A stretch of DNA of 64,000 nt from an uncultured Alphaproteobacteria bacterium (GTDB taxonomy: Bacteria > Pseudomonadota > Alphaproteobacteria > HIMB59 > GCA-002718135). Below, in pieces: positions 1 to 9,729 of this stretch. The notes beneath the pieces were generated by a model. The model did not search any database. It was not told the DNA's origin and saw only the letters and a list, made by a program, of their open reading frames with translations. The translations under genes and the position numbers were made by a program. Position 1 is the stretch's first letter; each line of letters begins with the position of its first letter. The stretch lies in NCBI GenBank assembly GCA_902574475.1, contig CACGNZ010000005.1, positions 1-64,000 of the forward strand, in the 5' to 3' direction.

Positions 1-1
1 C

Positions 2-2053
2 ACATTCTATTTAATGCTTCCGAACAATGATTTAGTAAAAGACCCTAGAAGATTACAATTTTTTTTATTGGCAGATGTTATTTTTGTCATTTTATTGATT
101 TCAATAATTATTAGACAAATTGTCCTTATTTTAGTGAGAAGAAGAAAAAGTTATGATGAATCTCGATTGTATATAAAATTTGTTAATTTATTTGCTGCTA
201 TGGCTTTAGGTCCGGCCATCGGTTTAGTTATTATTACATCACTTTTTTTCAATTTAGAATTAAGAACTTGGTACGGGGATGCAGTAAGAGACGCGGTTGT
301 AAATTCTAATATAGTAGCAAAAAATTATGAAAATGAGATACAAGCAGAATTAGTATCTGATACTCAATTAATTATGAGAGAAATATTAAAAGCTTCTCAA
401 AATAATGAGGTTAATATTCAGTCAATCAGAACAGCTTTAAGTGAATTTATTAATTTGAGAACAATTTCAAGTATTTATATTTTTAATACAGAAGGAAGTA
501 TTTATTTGAGTCTTAAAGATCCTGATAATAAAAATTTTTCTATCCCCTCAAGTGAAATATTTAAGATTGTTAATCAAAACCGAGTTTACATTTTTCAATT
601 AGATAAAAATTCTATTACTGCTTATAAAAAAATAAATTTTTTAAATGATGTTTATATGCAAGTTAATAGAAACTTGAATACTAATATTTGGGATCATATC
701 AGTGCTACAAAAGAGGCATTTGAAATTTACACTTTAAAAGAAGAGGAAAGTTCAGGAATTCAAATAACTTATTCTATGATATTTGTTCTTTTCTCCATTT
801 GTTTTATTTTAGTTGCTATTTTGATTGGTTTTAATTTAGCAAGTAATCTAAGTAAACCAATAACAAACTTAATAAAATCTGCAAACAAAATATCTGAAGG
901 AAATTTTGATGCTAAAGTTAGTGAAACAGATCAATTTCAAGAAATAAAAGTACTACTATCGTCTTATAATAAAATGATTTCTGAAATTGAGAATAAACAA
1001 AATGAGCTAATATCTAAAAGTCAAGAAGATGAAGAAAAAAGAATTTTCATAGAAGCCATCTTAAGTTTATTAACAATAGGAGTAATTTCATTAGATAAAA
1101 ATTTTAATATTTTATTATTCAATAAAACTTTAACAAAACTATTTAGAAATACTAAAACTTTTCAAATAAATGAAAATTTTCTTTCTTTTTTTCCTGAATG
1201 GAAAAAAATATTCGATAATTTTGAAACCTCAAATAAAGTATTATTAAATTTCCAATACGATTTTACATTATTTGATGATAAAAGAAATTTTAATATTAGA
1301 GTTATTAAAGAGATTAAAGATAATAAAATTGAAGGATATGTTGTTGCTCTAGATGATGCCACATCTCTAATTTTAGCAGAAAAACATGCAGCGTGGTCTG
1401 ATATAGCAAGAAAGATAGCTCATGAAGTAAAAAATCCACTCACCCCAATCAAACTTTCTGCCGAAAGAATAGAAAAGAAATTTTTAGATGAAAAAACAGA
1501 TAAGCAGGATATTTCACTATTAACTAAAACAATTTCAAGACAAGTAGATGATATTGGAAAGTTAGTAGACGAATTTTCATCTTTTGCTAGAATGCCAGAA
1601 GCAGAAATCAAACTTGATAACCTGTCTAGATGTTTAGAAGATGCATACCTTTTATATTTTAATACGAGGAAGGATATAAAGCTTAATTTAATTAAACCTA
1701 AAGATGATATTTATTTTCACTTTGATACACTTCAAATCTCAAGATGTTTTAATAATTTAATTAAAAATGCTATTGAGGCTGTAGAAAAAATACCAAATCC
1801 AGCAGTCGAAGTATTAATGTCTAGTGATACTAAAAATATAAAAATTGAAATAAAAGATAATGGTGTTGGAATTGATGAAAAAATGTTGAGTAAAATATTT
1901 GAGCCCTATTTTACAACTAAAACAAAAGGAACTGGTCTTGGATTATCTATAGTAAAAAGAATTATTGAAGATCATGGTGGTAAAATTAAAATTGAGAAAA
2001 ATAAAAATATGGCAGGAACAACATCACTAATAAATTTTGAATATAATGCATAA
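2..2053 (+). CDS. ntrY: NtrY-type sensor histidine kinase (5' end outside the window)
   Basis: Membrane sensor kinase that would phosphorylate the NtrX regulator encoded next. The visible part has a membrane segment near residues 17-40, a second near 60-85, a periplasmic sensor region, a third segment near 255-285, then HAMP, a PAS-like region and a C-terminal kinase. The H-box HEVKNPLTPIKLS (His near 470), N-box NNLIKNAIEA and G-boxes DNGVGID and GTGLGLS are all intact. The frame stays open upstream of the first ATG (position 14) to the window edge, and NtrY proteins normally have one more N-terminal membrane segment, so I treat the gene as 5' partial. It overlaps ntrX by a few bases, implying translational coupling. 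NtrY/X signalling in alphaproteobacteria is linked to nitrogen or redox control; the stimulus here is unknown. Confidence 0.88.
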   Translation, partial: TFYLMLPNNDLVKDPRRLQFFLLADVIFVILLISIIIRQIVLILVRRRKSYDESRLYIKFVNLFAAMALGPAIGLVIITSLFFNLELRTWYGDAVRDAVVNSNIVAKNYENEIQAELVSDTQLIMREILKASQNNEVNIQSIRTALSEFINLRTISSIYIFNTEGSIYLSLKDPDNKNFSIPSSEIFKIVNQNRVYIFQLDKNSITAYKKINFLNDVYMQVNRNLNTNIWDHISATKEAFEIYTLKEEESSGIQITYSMIFVLFSICFILVAILIGFNLASNLSKPITNLIKSANKISEGNFDAKVSETDQFQEIKVLLSSYNKMISEIENKQNELISKSQEDEEKRIFIEAILSLLTIGVISLDKNFNILLFNKTLTKLFRNTKTFQINENFLSFFPEWKKIFDNFETSNKVLLNFQYDFTLFDDKRNFNIRVIKEIKDNKIEGYVVALDDATSLILAEKHAAWSDIARKIAHEVKNPLTPIKLSAERIEKKFLDEKTDKQDISLLTKTISRQVDDIGKLVDEFSSFARMPEAEIKLDNLSRCLEDAYLLYFNTRKDIKLNLIKPKDDIYFHFDTLQISRCFNNLIKNAIEAVEKIPNPAVEVLMSSDTKNIKIEIKDNGVGIDEKMLSKIFEPYFTTKTKGTGLGLSIVKRIIEDHGGKIKIEKNKNMAGTTSLINFEYNA

Positions 2054-3377
2054 AGTTTTAATTATTGATGATGAAAAGGATATTTGTTTTCTTATTTCAG
2101 AAATTTTGAAAGATGAAAATTATAATACCTCAATTGCTCTTAATTCAGATGAAGCAATTAGTAAATTCAATGAAATTAAACCTGATTTAGTTATTTTAGA
2201 TGTATGGCTATCTAACAGTAATTTAGACGGTATTGAGATTTTAAAAGAATTCAAATCGATTGATAGTAATATTCCAATTATTATTATAAGTGGTCATGGA
2301 ACTGTTGATCTTGCAGTAAAATCTATAAAAAATGGAGCTTACGATTTTTTAGAAAAGCCATTCAATAGTGATAAATTAATTATTCTTACTAAGAGAGCAA
2401 TAGAGAGCTCATCATTATTGAGTGAAAATAAAAACTTAAAAGATACTTTAATTAAAACAACGCCGTTGATGGGGAATTCAGAATTTATTAAAAAAATTAA
2501 CAAACATTTAAATGAGCAGAGTTCAAGTAATTCTAGACTATTAATTGAAGGAACATTTGGAACAGGAAAAAAACATTTTGCAAATTTAATACATCAAAAT
2601 TCACAATACCGAGATAAGCTTCCTATATCAATTGATTTTAAAAAACTAACAAATGAAGCATTGGATAATATGTTTGTAGAAAATAAAAATGCAATTAATG
2701 AAAATATTTTTTATCGATCAAATAATAATACATTAATATTGCTTAATATTGAAACACTACCAAATGTTTATCAAAAAAAACTTTTAAATTTTCTAGAAAA
2801 CAAAAAATTTTTTGAAGACCTTGATATTAAATTAAATCATAAAATAATTACAATTACTGAGAAAAATTTAGAAATAGAAATTGAAAAGGGTAATTTTATT
2901 AAAAGACTATATGATAGAATTTCAACAGAGATTATAAAATTTAAATCTCTTTCTGAAAGGAGAGATGATGTTCTGCCCATACTTGATTTTTATTTAAATG
3001 AAAAGAGTGGAGGAAATTTAAATTTTAAATTTTCTTCTAAAGCCTTAACTAAGTTACAAATGTATGATTGGCCAGGAAATATATCTCAATTAATTAACTA
3101 CGTAGAGAAAAGTCTAATACTTAATCAAGACCAAAATATAAAAGAGTTAGAGGTTGATGATTTAGCTCTACAAATGGGAGATGAAACTGCGTCAAATTCT
3201 TCAAATAATTCACTTGATTTGTCACTTAAGGAAGCAAGATCTGACTTTGAAAAAAATTATTTGATATCGCAAATTAAGAGATTTAATGGTAATATAACTA
3301 AAGTTTCTGAATTTACAGGAATGGAGAGAACTGCTCTTTATAGAAAATTTAAATCATTAGATATTAAAGTAGAATAA
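2046..3377 (+). CDS. ntrX: NtrX-type response regulator with degenerate AAA+ domain
   Basis: Response regulator partner of NtrY. An N-terminal receiver domain (phosphoacceptor Asp in ILDVWL, near residue 53) is followed by a sigma-54-activator-like AAA+ region and a C-terminal Fis-type helix-turn-helix (MERTALYRKFKSL). The AAA+ region is decayed. Walker A reads GTFGTGKK, the Walker B position reads LILLNIE without the acidic pair, and no GAFTGA loop is present, so it should not remodel sigma-54 polymerase. It may act as a plain DNA-binding regulator, as known for some alphaproteobacterial NtrX proteins. I chose the ATG at 2046; a TTG nine bases upstream is also in frame. The gene overlaps ntrY and sits 7 bases before trkA. 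Confidence 0.85.
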   Translation: MHKVLIIDDEKDICFLISEILKDENYNTSIALNSDEAISKFNEIKPDLVILDVWLSNSNLDGIEILKEFKSIDSNIPIIIISGHGTVDLAVKSIKNGAYDFLEKPFNSDKLIILTKRAIESSSLLSENKNLKDTLIKTTPLMGNSEFIKKINKHLNEQSSSNSRLLIEGTFGTGKKHFANLIHQNSQYRDKLPISIDFKKLTNEALDNMFVENKNAINENIFYRSNNNTLILLNIETLPNVYQKKLLNFLENKKFFEDLDIKLNHKIITITEKNLEIEIEKGNFIKRLYDRISTEIIKFKSLSERRDDVLPILDFYLNEKSGGNLNFKFSSKALTKLQMYDWPGNISQLINYVEKSLILNQDQNIKELEVDDLALQMGDETASNSSNNSLDLSLKEARSDFEKNYLISQIKRFNGNITKVSEFTGMERTALYRKFKSLDIKVE

Positions 3378-3384
3378 CTAACCA

Positions 3385-4749
3385 ATGAAAACAATTATTT
3401 GTGGTGCTGGAGATGTTGGATATAGTATAGCTGATAAACTATCACGTGAAAATTTTGAAGTTACAGTTATAGATGAAGATGAAAATAGATTAAATAAAGT
3501 ATCTGAAACACTGGATGTCAAAACAATAAATGGAATTCCTAGTATGCCATCAGTTTTGGAGAGCGCCGGTGCAAATGATTGCGAAATACTAATTGCAGTT
3601 ACTAAGAGTGATGAAACTAATATGGTTACTTGCCAAATTGGTCATTCTTTATTCAAAATAAAAAAGAAAATTGCAAGAATAAGACAGCAAGATTATTTAA
3701 AAAATGATTGGAAAAATTTATATAATGATGAAAATTTCCCAATAGATGCAATTATTTCTCCCGAACAAGAGGTTGCTAAAGGTATATTTAGAAGATTAAT
3801 TTCTCCAGGAACAATAGATATGGTTGAGTTATCTGATAAAAAATTAAAACTAATTGGTCTAAAATGTGAAGATAATTTTTTACATTCAGGCCTATCTGTA
3901 AGAGAATTATCTGAAAAATTTCCTAACTATCTTGCTAACATAATGTTTATATTTAGAGGCGATCAAAAATTTACTGTGAATTCATCAACTAAAATTGAAA
4001 AAAAAGATACTATTTTTCTAGTTGTAGAAACTGATAATTTAACAGATGTGTTATCTGAGTTTGGTCATCAAGAATTACAGGCAAAAAAAGCTGTAATCAT
4101 AGGTGGTGGAAACATAGGATTTTCACTTGCTCAATTAATTGAAAATTCTAAAACATATATAAAAACTGAACTAATTGAAGCTAATAAAGAACGTGCAGAA
4201 TTTCTTGCTTCAAATTTAGAAAATATCACAGTTACATGTGGAGATGGTTTAGATAATCAGATACTTGAAGAAGTAAACATATCAGATTCAGGTTACTGTA
4301 TATCAATTACGGAAGATGATGAAGTTAATATACTATCGTCTTTATTAGCTAAAAGAGCAGGTGCCAACACATCAATTACTTTGATTAATAATAGTAATTA
4401 TTCTTCCTTGTTATCAAATATTGGAGTTGATATGACGATAGATCCAAAAATAATAACAATTTCTAAAATTTTAGAAAAGGTAAGAGGTGTAAAAATACGA
4501 AACGATTATTCAATAGGTGAAGGTTTTGGAGAAGTAATAGAGGCAGATATTCAGTCAGAATCATTTCTTTGTAATAAAAATCTTAAGGAATTAGAATTAC
4601 CTAAAGGTATACGTATTGGCTCTATTGTAAGGGATAAGAAAATTATAATCCCTAATAGTCAAACTGTTTTTAAAGAAAATGATGATGTTGTTTTTTTTGC
4701 TGAAACAAACTGCATAAAAAAACTAGAAAAACTTTTATCAAAAGTTTAA
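3385..4749 (+). CDS. trkA: Trk potassium uptake regulator TrkA
   Basis: Cytoplasmic NAD(H)-binding subunit that gates a TrkH/TrkG-type potassium channel. The 454-residue length matches full-length TrkA, with two RCK_N/RCK_C repeats. The first nucleotide-binding loop is GAGDVG near residue 7 and the second is GGGNIG near residue 236. Each is followed by a beta-strand-rich RCK_C half. The ntrX-trkA-aminotransferase order is common in alphaproteobacteria. No TrkH gene is present in the window, so the membrane subunit must be elsewhere. Confidence 0.93.
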   Translation: MKTIICGAGDVGYSIADKLSRENFEVTVIDEDENRLNKVSETLDVKTINGIPSMPSVLESAGANDCEILIAVTKSDETNMVTCQIGHSLFKIKKKIARIRQQDYLKNDWKNLYNDENFPIDAIISPEQEVAKGIFRRLISPGTIDMVELSDKKLKLIGLKCEDNFLHSGLSVRELSEKFPNYLANIMFIFRGDQKFTVNSSTKIEKKDTIFLVVETDNLTDVLSEFGHQELQAKKAVIIGGGNIGFSLAQLIENSKTYIKTELIEANKERAEFLASNLENITVTCGDGLDNQILEEVNISDSGYCISITEDDEVNILSSLLAKRAGANTSITLINNSNYSSLLSNIGVDMTIDPKIITISKILEKVRGVKIRNDYSIGEGFGEVIEADIQSESFLCNKNLKELELPKGIRIGSIVRDKKIIIPNSQTVFKENDDVVFFAETNCIKKLEKLLSKV

Positions 4750-4753
4750 TTTA

Positions 4754-5599
4754 ATGCCAAATTTTGCTTATATAAATAACAAATTTGTAAATTTTAAATC
4801 GGCAAAAATTCATATAGAGGATAGAGGATTACAATTTGCAGATAGTGTTTATGAAGTTATTGCAGTTTTAGATAAAAATTTAATTGATTTAGATTTTCAT
4901 CTTAAGAGATTAAAATATTCTCTTCGCGAATTAGAAATTAAATTTACAATTAATAAATCAAACTTAAATAATATTTTTTTAGATCTAATAAAGAAAAATA
5001 AAACAAGAAATGGTATAATATATCTGCAAATTACAAGAGGTATTCAATTTAGAGAACATAAATATCAAAAAGACTTAACCCCAACTTTAATTGTATACAC
5101 AAGAAATAAAAGTTTTAATTTACCTGGAAAAAATTTTACTGGGGTAAATACAATTACATACCAAGACCTTCGATGGAAAAGACGTGATATTAAAACAGTA
5201 AATTTACTGCCAAATATTATTGCAGCAAATATGGCTAAAAAGAAAAATGCTTATGAAGCAATTTTAATCCAAAATGGAAAGGTGACTGAGGGTACATCTT
5301 CTAATATTTGGATTATTAAAAGAAATAATTTAATTACTCATCCAGCTAATTCAGATATTTTAAAAGGAGTAACTAGAACATCTCTCTTAAAAATAATCAA
5401 AAAAACTAAACTAAAATTAATAGAAAAACAATTTACGCATAATCAATTAGTTAATGCAGATGAAGTATTTTTAACAAGCTCTGGAAGTTTTATTACTCCT
5501 ATTCTAAAAATTGATAATAAAAAAATCAATAATGGTAAAATTGGCAGTTTAACATTGAAACTAGCAGAAATGTATACTGAAGAATGTATAAATGGATAA
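4754..5599 (+). CDS. dat: Class IV aminotransferase, probable D-amino-acid transaminase
   Basis: PLP-dependent fold-type IV transaminase, probably interconverting D-alanine and D-glutamate for peptidoglycan precursors. The 281-residue protein has the family start (YINNKF, then EDRGLQFADSVYEV). The PLP lysine lies in DIKTVNLLPN (near residue 146), followed by EGTSSNIW and LTSSGSFITPI. The DIK-T-NLL context and the position after trkA favour D-amino-acid transaminase over branched-chain transaminase or aminodeoxychorismate lyase. That choice is inference. Its stop overlaps the next start by 8 bases. Confidence 0.82.
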   Translation: MPNFAYINNKFVNFKSAKIHIEDRGLQFADSVYEVIAVLDKNLIDLDFHLKRLKYSLRELEIKFTINKSNLNNIFLDLIKKNKTRNGIIYLQITRGIQFREHKYQKDLTPTLIVYTRNKSFNLPGKNFTGVNTITYQDLRWKRRDIKTVNLLPNIIAANMAKKKNAYEAILIQNGKVTEGTSSNIWIIKRNNLITHPANSDILKGVTRTSLLKIIKKTKLKLIEKQFTHNQLVNADEVFLTSSGSFITPILKIDNKKINNGKIGSLTLKLAEMYTEECING

Positions 5600-6398
5600 T
5601 ATAAAGCAAGAAGACATTGAGGACATTTGTTTTAACGTAAGTCAAAATATTATTTTACCTAAATTCAAAAATTTATCAGACGATGATATTAATTATAAAA
5701 ATGGATCTGATTTAGTAACAGCAGCAGATATAGAAGCAGAAAAAGAATTAAAAAAAAACTTGTTAAAAATTTTACCTTTCTCTAATTTTATAGGGGAAGA
5801 AGAATATTCTAGAAATGAAAATATAATAAATTTTTATAATGATGATACATATTGTTGGACTGTTGATCCAATTGATGGAACAACAAATTTTGCTAATGGC
5901 AGAGATAAATTTGCAATAATGATCGCCTTAACATTTAAAGAAAAGATTTTACGCTCTTGGATATATAAGCCTTTAGAAAAAATTATGTGTTCAGCTATTG
6001 TAAATGAAGGTGCTTATATCAATAATAATAAAATTGTTACAAAAGGTGTAAATATAATTGAAGAAACTATAGGATCTATAAGTACAAAGTATTGGGAGCC
6101 AGGATTTAAAGATAAGTTAAAAATTTTTAAAAACATATTTAAAGAAGTGAACTCTTATAGATGCATTGGTTTTGAATATATAGATATAGGTATTGGGATT
6201 AGAAATTTTGCTATTTTATCAAAACTATCTCCCTGGGATCATATTCCAGGTATTCTTTTTGTCAGAGAAGCAGGTGGTGCTGACACAGATTTTGAACACA
6301 ATAAATATGACTTTACAAAAAAGAATAAGAATTTAATTGTAAGTAATTCAGAAGATTTGAACTTTAAAATTTTAGAAAAATTAGGAGAATATTCATGA
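5592..6398 (+). CDS. Inositol monophosphatase family phosphatase
   Basis: Mg2+-dependent, Li+-sensitive-type phosphatase fold. The metal-binding motifs are visible: GEEEYSRN (Glu near 72), then DPIDGTTNFANG, and a C-terminal SPWDHIPGILFVREAGG. At 268 residues it is full length. The family includes inositol-1-phosphatase, HisN-type histidinol-phosphatase and CysQ; DPIDGTTNFANG is of the general inositol monophosphatase type. The true substrate cannot be read from the sequence. It overlaps the dat gene upstream and shares ATGA with the dehydrogenase downstream, so it belongs to that small operon. Confidence 0.8.
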   Translation: MDNIKQEDIEDICFNVSQNIILPKFKNLSDDDINYKNGSDLVTAADIEAEKELKKNLLKILPFSNFIGEEEYSRNENIINFYNDDTYCWTVDPIDGTTNFANGRDKFAIMIALTFKEKILRSWIYKPLEKIMCSAIVNEGAYINNNKIVTKGVNIIEETIGSISTKYWEPGFKDKLKIFKNIFKEVNSYRCIGFEYIDIGIGIRNFAILSKLSPWDHIPGILFVREAGGADTDFEHNKYDFTKKNKNLIVSNSEDLNFKILEKLGEYS

Positions 6399-7267
6399 GT
6401 ATTAAAAATGTATCTTTTATTGGTTTAGGGGTAATGGGTTATCCAATGGCAGGCCATCTTCAAAACAATGGTTATAATGTAACAGTTTATAATAGAACAA
6501 CTACTAAGGCAGAAAAATGGGTAGAAGAATATAAAGGTAGCATGTCTAAAACTCCTGGTGAAGCTTCTCAAAATTCTGAAATTATTTTTATGTGCGTTGG
6601 ACGCGATGAAGATATTATTGAAGTAATGGAAGGTGAAGGTGGCATTCTTTCAAATGTAGCTGAAGGATCAATTATTGTTGATCACACAACAGCTTCTGCA
6701 GAGATAGCGAGAAATTACTATCAAAAGCTTAAAGATAAAAAATTGAGTTTTCTTGATGCTCCTGTATCTGGTGGTCAGGCTGGAGCAGAAAATGGTGTTC
6801 TTTCTATTATGATTGGTGGTGATGAAAAAGATTATAATACTGTTAAGTCAGTTCTGACATCTTATGGTAAAGCCATTGAACTTATAGGTCCATCTGGATC
6901 AGGTCAAATAGCTAAAATGATAAATCAAATTTGTATTGCGGGATTAGTGCAAGGTTTATCTGAAGCAATGGCTTTTGGAAAAAAATCGAATGTAGATATG
7001 GAAAAGGTTCTCAGCGTTATATCAAAGGGTGCAGCTCAATCATGGCAAATGGAAAATAGATATAGAACTATGCTCGATGGCAAATTTGATTATGGTTTTG
7101 CAGTTGATTGGATGCGTAAGGATTTATCAATTTGTTTTAATGAAGCAGATAAAAATGGTGCAATTCTTCCTATTACAAAAATTGTTGATAAATATTATGA
7201 AGAAGTACAAAAAAATGGTGGCAATAGGTTTGATACATCATCCCTCATGACTCTTGTAGATAAATAA
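6395..7267 (+). CDS. Beta-hydroxyacid dehydrogenase (3-hydroxyisobutyrate / tartronate semialdehyde reductase family)
   Basis: NAD(P)-dependent dehydrogenase of about 290 residues. The Rossmann loop GLGVMGYPMA is at the N-terminus. The substrate motif DAPVSGGQAGAENG lies near residue 125 and the catalytic lysine motif GQIAKMINQ near residue 174. These are family hallmarks shared by 3-hydroxyisobutyrate dehydrogenase (valine degradation) and 2-hydroxy-3-oxopropionate reductase (glycolate/glyoxylate route). The two cannot be separated by eye. It overlaps the upstream phosphatase by ATGA and directly abuts the transporter downstream. Confidence 0.84.
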   Translation: MSIKNVSFIGLGVMGYPMAGHLQNNGYNVTVYNRTTTKAEKWVEEYKGSMSKTPGEASQNSEIIFMCVGRDEDIIEVMEGEGGILSNVAEGSIIVDHTTASAEIARNYYQKLKDKKLSFLDAPVSGGQAGAENGVLSIMIGGDEKDYNTVKSVLTSYGKAIELIGPSGSGQIAKMINQICIAGLVQGLSEAMAFGKKSNVDMEKVLSVISKGAAQSWQMENRYRTMLDGKFDYGFAVDWMRKDLSICFNEADKNGAILPITKIVDKYYEEVQKNGGNRFDTSSLMTLVDK

Positions 7268-8182
7268 ATGTCAAGAAACTTAATGTTAGCAATCATATTG
7301 TTAACAGCCTCTTCTTTATTTTGGTCAGGAAATTTTTTTTTTGGAAAAGTTGCTCACATAACTGATCTTTCACCATTTAAATTAAGTTTTTTTAGATGGT
7401 CTTTAGCTTTACTTTTACTACTACCTTTCACCCTTAAAAGTATTTTGGAAAATTTAAATTATTACAAAGAAAACTTTTTACTAATGACTACATTAAGTAT
7501 TTTAAGTGTTACAATATTTAACTCATTTACATATATTTCATTACAAACTACTTTAGTTTTAAATTCTACTATAATGGCATCTACTGCACCAGTAATTATG
7601 ATTGGTTTTTCTTGGCTAATGTTTCGAACTAAAATATCAAAACTTCAATTAATTGGCATAATTTTATCTTTATTAGGTGCTTTAGCAATAATTTTAAAAG
7701 GAAACTTAAACAATTTATATACTTTAAATTTTACTATTGGAGATATATGGATGTTTGCTGCTGTAATATCTTGGTGCTTATATTCAGTGCTGTTAAAAAA
7801 AATGGATAAATCAATTTCACAATTAGCAAGCTTAGAAGTAATGATTATTATTGGTTTATTTTTTATTATTCCATTTTATCTTTTTGAATCTTTTAATGGC
7901 ACCTTTTTACTTTCATCATCCTATGATTTTTTCATTATTATTTATGTTGCTATTTTTGCAAGTATTGCTGCGTATTTTGCTTGGAATAAAGGTGTGTATT
8001 TGATTGGACCAAACAGAGCTGGTTTATTTTTACATTTCATACCTGTCTTTGCTGCAATTTGGGCAATAACTTTTTTAAATGAGAGTTTTGCAATATTTCA
8101 TATTGTAGGTGTTTTTTTTATAATTACAGGAATTATATTATCTAATATAAGATTTAAAAATGAACAAAATAGTCAAAACTGA
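7268..8182 (+). CDS. DMT/EamA-family permease
   Basis: Inner-membrane drug/metabolite transporter of 304 residues with about ten hydrophobic helices in two EamA halves. The first half starts ASSLFWSGNFFFGK and the second starts near GDIWMFAAVISWCLYS. Members export or import amino acids, nucleosides or other metabolites, and the sequence does not reveal the substrate. The start codon directly follows the preceding stop and the 3' end overlaps msrB by 23 bases, so the genes are likely cotranscribed. Confidence 0.85.
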   Translation: MSRNLMLAIILLTASSLFWSGNFFFGKVAHITDLSPFKLSFFRWSLALLLLLPFTLKSILENLNYYKENFLLMTTLSILSVTIFNSFTYISLQTTLVLNSTIMASTAPVIMIGFSWLMFRTKISKLQLIGIILSLLGALAIILKGNLNNLYTLNFTIGDIWMFAAVISWCLYSVLLKKMDKSISQLASLEVMIIIGLFFIIPFYLFESFNGTFLLSSSYDFFIIIYVAIFASIAAYFAWNKGVYLIGPNRAGLFLHFIPVFAAIWAITFLNESFAIFHIVGVFFIITGIILSNIRFKNEQNSQN

Positions 8183-8555
8183 TCAGGAATGGAAATCTCT
8201 TCTCACGGAAGACGAGTATTATGTAACTAGGCAAAAGGGAACAGAACCTCCTTTCTCTGGTAAAAATTTTGAAATTATTAATGGCGGTATTTTTAAATGT
8301 AAATGCTGTGGTAATGAATTATTTAATAGTTCTACAAAATATGATTCTTATTGTGGATGGCCAAGTTTTTTTGAGCAAATATCACCTGAAGCAATTAAAA
8401 CAGAGACTGATAGATCGCATGGAATGGTGCGTATTGAAATTATGTGTGCCAAATGTGACGCACATTTAGGCCATGTCTTTGATGATGGCCCGGAGCCAAC
8501 TGGCAAAAGATATTGTGTAAATTCTCTTTCTATTAATTACGAAGAGTTTGAATAA
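8160..8555 (+). CDS. msrB: Peptide-methionine (R)-S-oxide reductase MsrB
   Basis: Reduces the R-epimer of methionine sulfoxide in proteins. The 131-residue single-domain enzyme shows both zinc CxxC pairs (CKCCGNEL and CAKCDAHLGH). It also has the conserved YDSYCGWPSF stretch, the HVFDDGP motif and the C-terminal RYCVNSLS, whose cysteine (near 119) is the nucleophile. It overlaps the transporter genes on both sides (TTG start of the MFS gene within its last codons). No msrA lies nearby. Confidence 0.95.
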   Translation: MNKIVKTDQEWKSLLTEDEYYVTRQKGTEPPFSGKNFEIINGGIFKCKCCGNELFNSSTKYDSYCGWPSFFEQISPEAIKTETDRSHGMVRIEIMCAKCDAHLGHVFDDGPEPTGKRYCVNSLSINYEEFE

Positions 8556-9729
8556 TACTTTTTACACACTACTATTTTCTTCAATAGGTCATGCGCTCAT
8601 GCATATGTTTGCTGCATTTTATTTTGTAATTGTTCTAACAATCGAAAAAGAATGGAACATTTCTTATGATCAATTGATTAAATTATGGTCACTTGCAGCT
8701 CTTTTAATTGGTTTGGGAGCAATTCCATTTGGCTGGCTTAGTGATAGATGGTCTCGTTCAGGTACAATGACCATCATGTTTATTGGAATGGGATTAGCCT
8801 CCATTTTATGTGGTTTAAGCACTTCAGTTTCTTTTTTATTTTTTTCACTATCACTTCTTGGACTTTTTTGTTCGATATATCATCCTGTTGGTATTCCTTG
8901 GGTGATTCATGCAGCTAACAAACAGGGAAGAGCGCTTGGTGTAAATGGTATTTTTGGTGGAGTAGGGATAGGATCAGGAGCATTTGTAGCTGGCACTCTA
9001 ACAGAATTACTAAATTGGCAACTAGCTTTTATATTGCCTGGTGTAATATCTATTATTATTGGATTTTATCTTATCTACTTAATTCTAATTGATAAAATAT
9101 CTTATAAAAATTATTTTATAAAAAACGATGATCAAGATCATTCCCGTAATGAAATGATTTTGATTGCATTAATAATGCTTTTATCAATGTTTGCCCTTGG
9201 ATTATCTTTTCACAATACACAAATAGCCTTACCAAAAGTTTTTGAAATACGTATTGGTAATATAAACTCAATTCAAATTGGATTTATGATAGCAGTTATC
9301 TATTTTATCTCTGGTGCTACAACATTTGTTGGGGGATTACTTGCTGATCGTTTTAATCTAAAAACTATTTATTTAATTGGTATTTTTCTTCAGTTTCCTT
9401 GCTACCTAGGTATAGCTTACATATTTGGTTACTCTTTAGTAGTGTTATGTATTCTTGCTGCCGTATTTAATGCAAGTATTCTTCCTACAGAAAACCTCTT
9501 ACTTGGAAGATTTACACCTCAAAAGTATCATGGTGTAGTATATGGAATTAAGTTTATTCTTGCATTTGGATCGGGACCAATTTCGGTATTCTTAATTTCA
9601 GAAATTTACTCCATAACTTTAGAGTTTACTTATTTGTTTTTAATTAATGCAATAATGATGGCTATAGTTTCAGTTTTTATTATTTTTTTACCCATTCAAA
9701 GTAATCAAAGAATAGCTACTCAGGATTAG
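8548..9729 (+). CDS. MFS transporter
   Basis: Major facilitator superfamily permease of 393 residues with about twelve hydrophobic helices. The loop 2-3 signature appears as PFGWLSDRWSRSG and its counterpart in the second half as GGLLADRFNLK. The N-terminal SSIGHALMHMFAAF resembles the fosmidomycin-resistance-like MFS group. I accept a TTG start at 8548, because the first internal ATG would cut into this conserved first helix. The gene overlaps msrB by 8 bases. Its substrate is unknown. The 3' end overlaps the convergent small gene by 14 bases. Confidence 0.83.
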   Translation: MNNTFYTLLFSSIGHALMHMFAAFYFVIVLTIEKEWNISYDQLIKLWSLAALLIGLGAIPFGWLSDRWSRSGTMTIMFIGMGLASILCGLSTSVSFLFFSLSLLGLFCSIYHPVGIPWVIHAANKQGRALGVNGIFGGVGIGSGAFVAGTLTELLNWQLAFILPGVISIIIGFYLIYLILIDKISYKNYFIKNDDQDHSRNEMILIALIMLLSMFALGLSFHNTQIALPKVFEIRIGNINSIQIGFMIAVIYFISGATTFVGGLLADRFNLKTIYLIGIFLQFPCYLGIAYIFGYSLVVLCILAAVFNASILPTENLLLGRFTPQKYHGVVYGIKFILAFGSGPISVFLISEIYSITLEFTYLFLINAIMMAIVSVFIIFLPIQSNQRIATQD

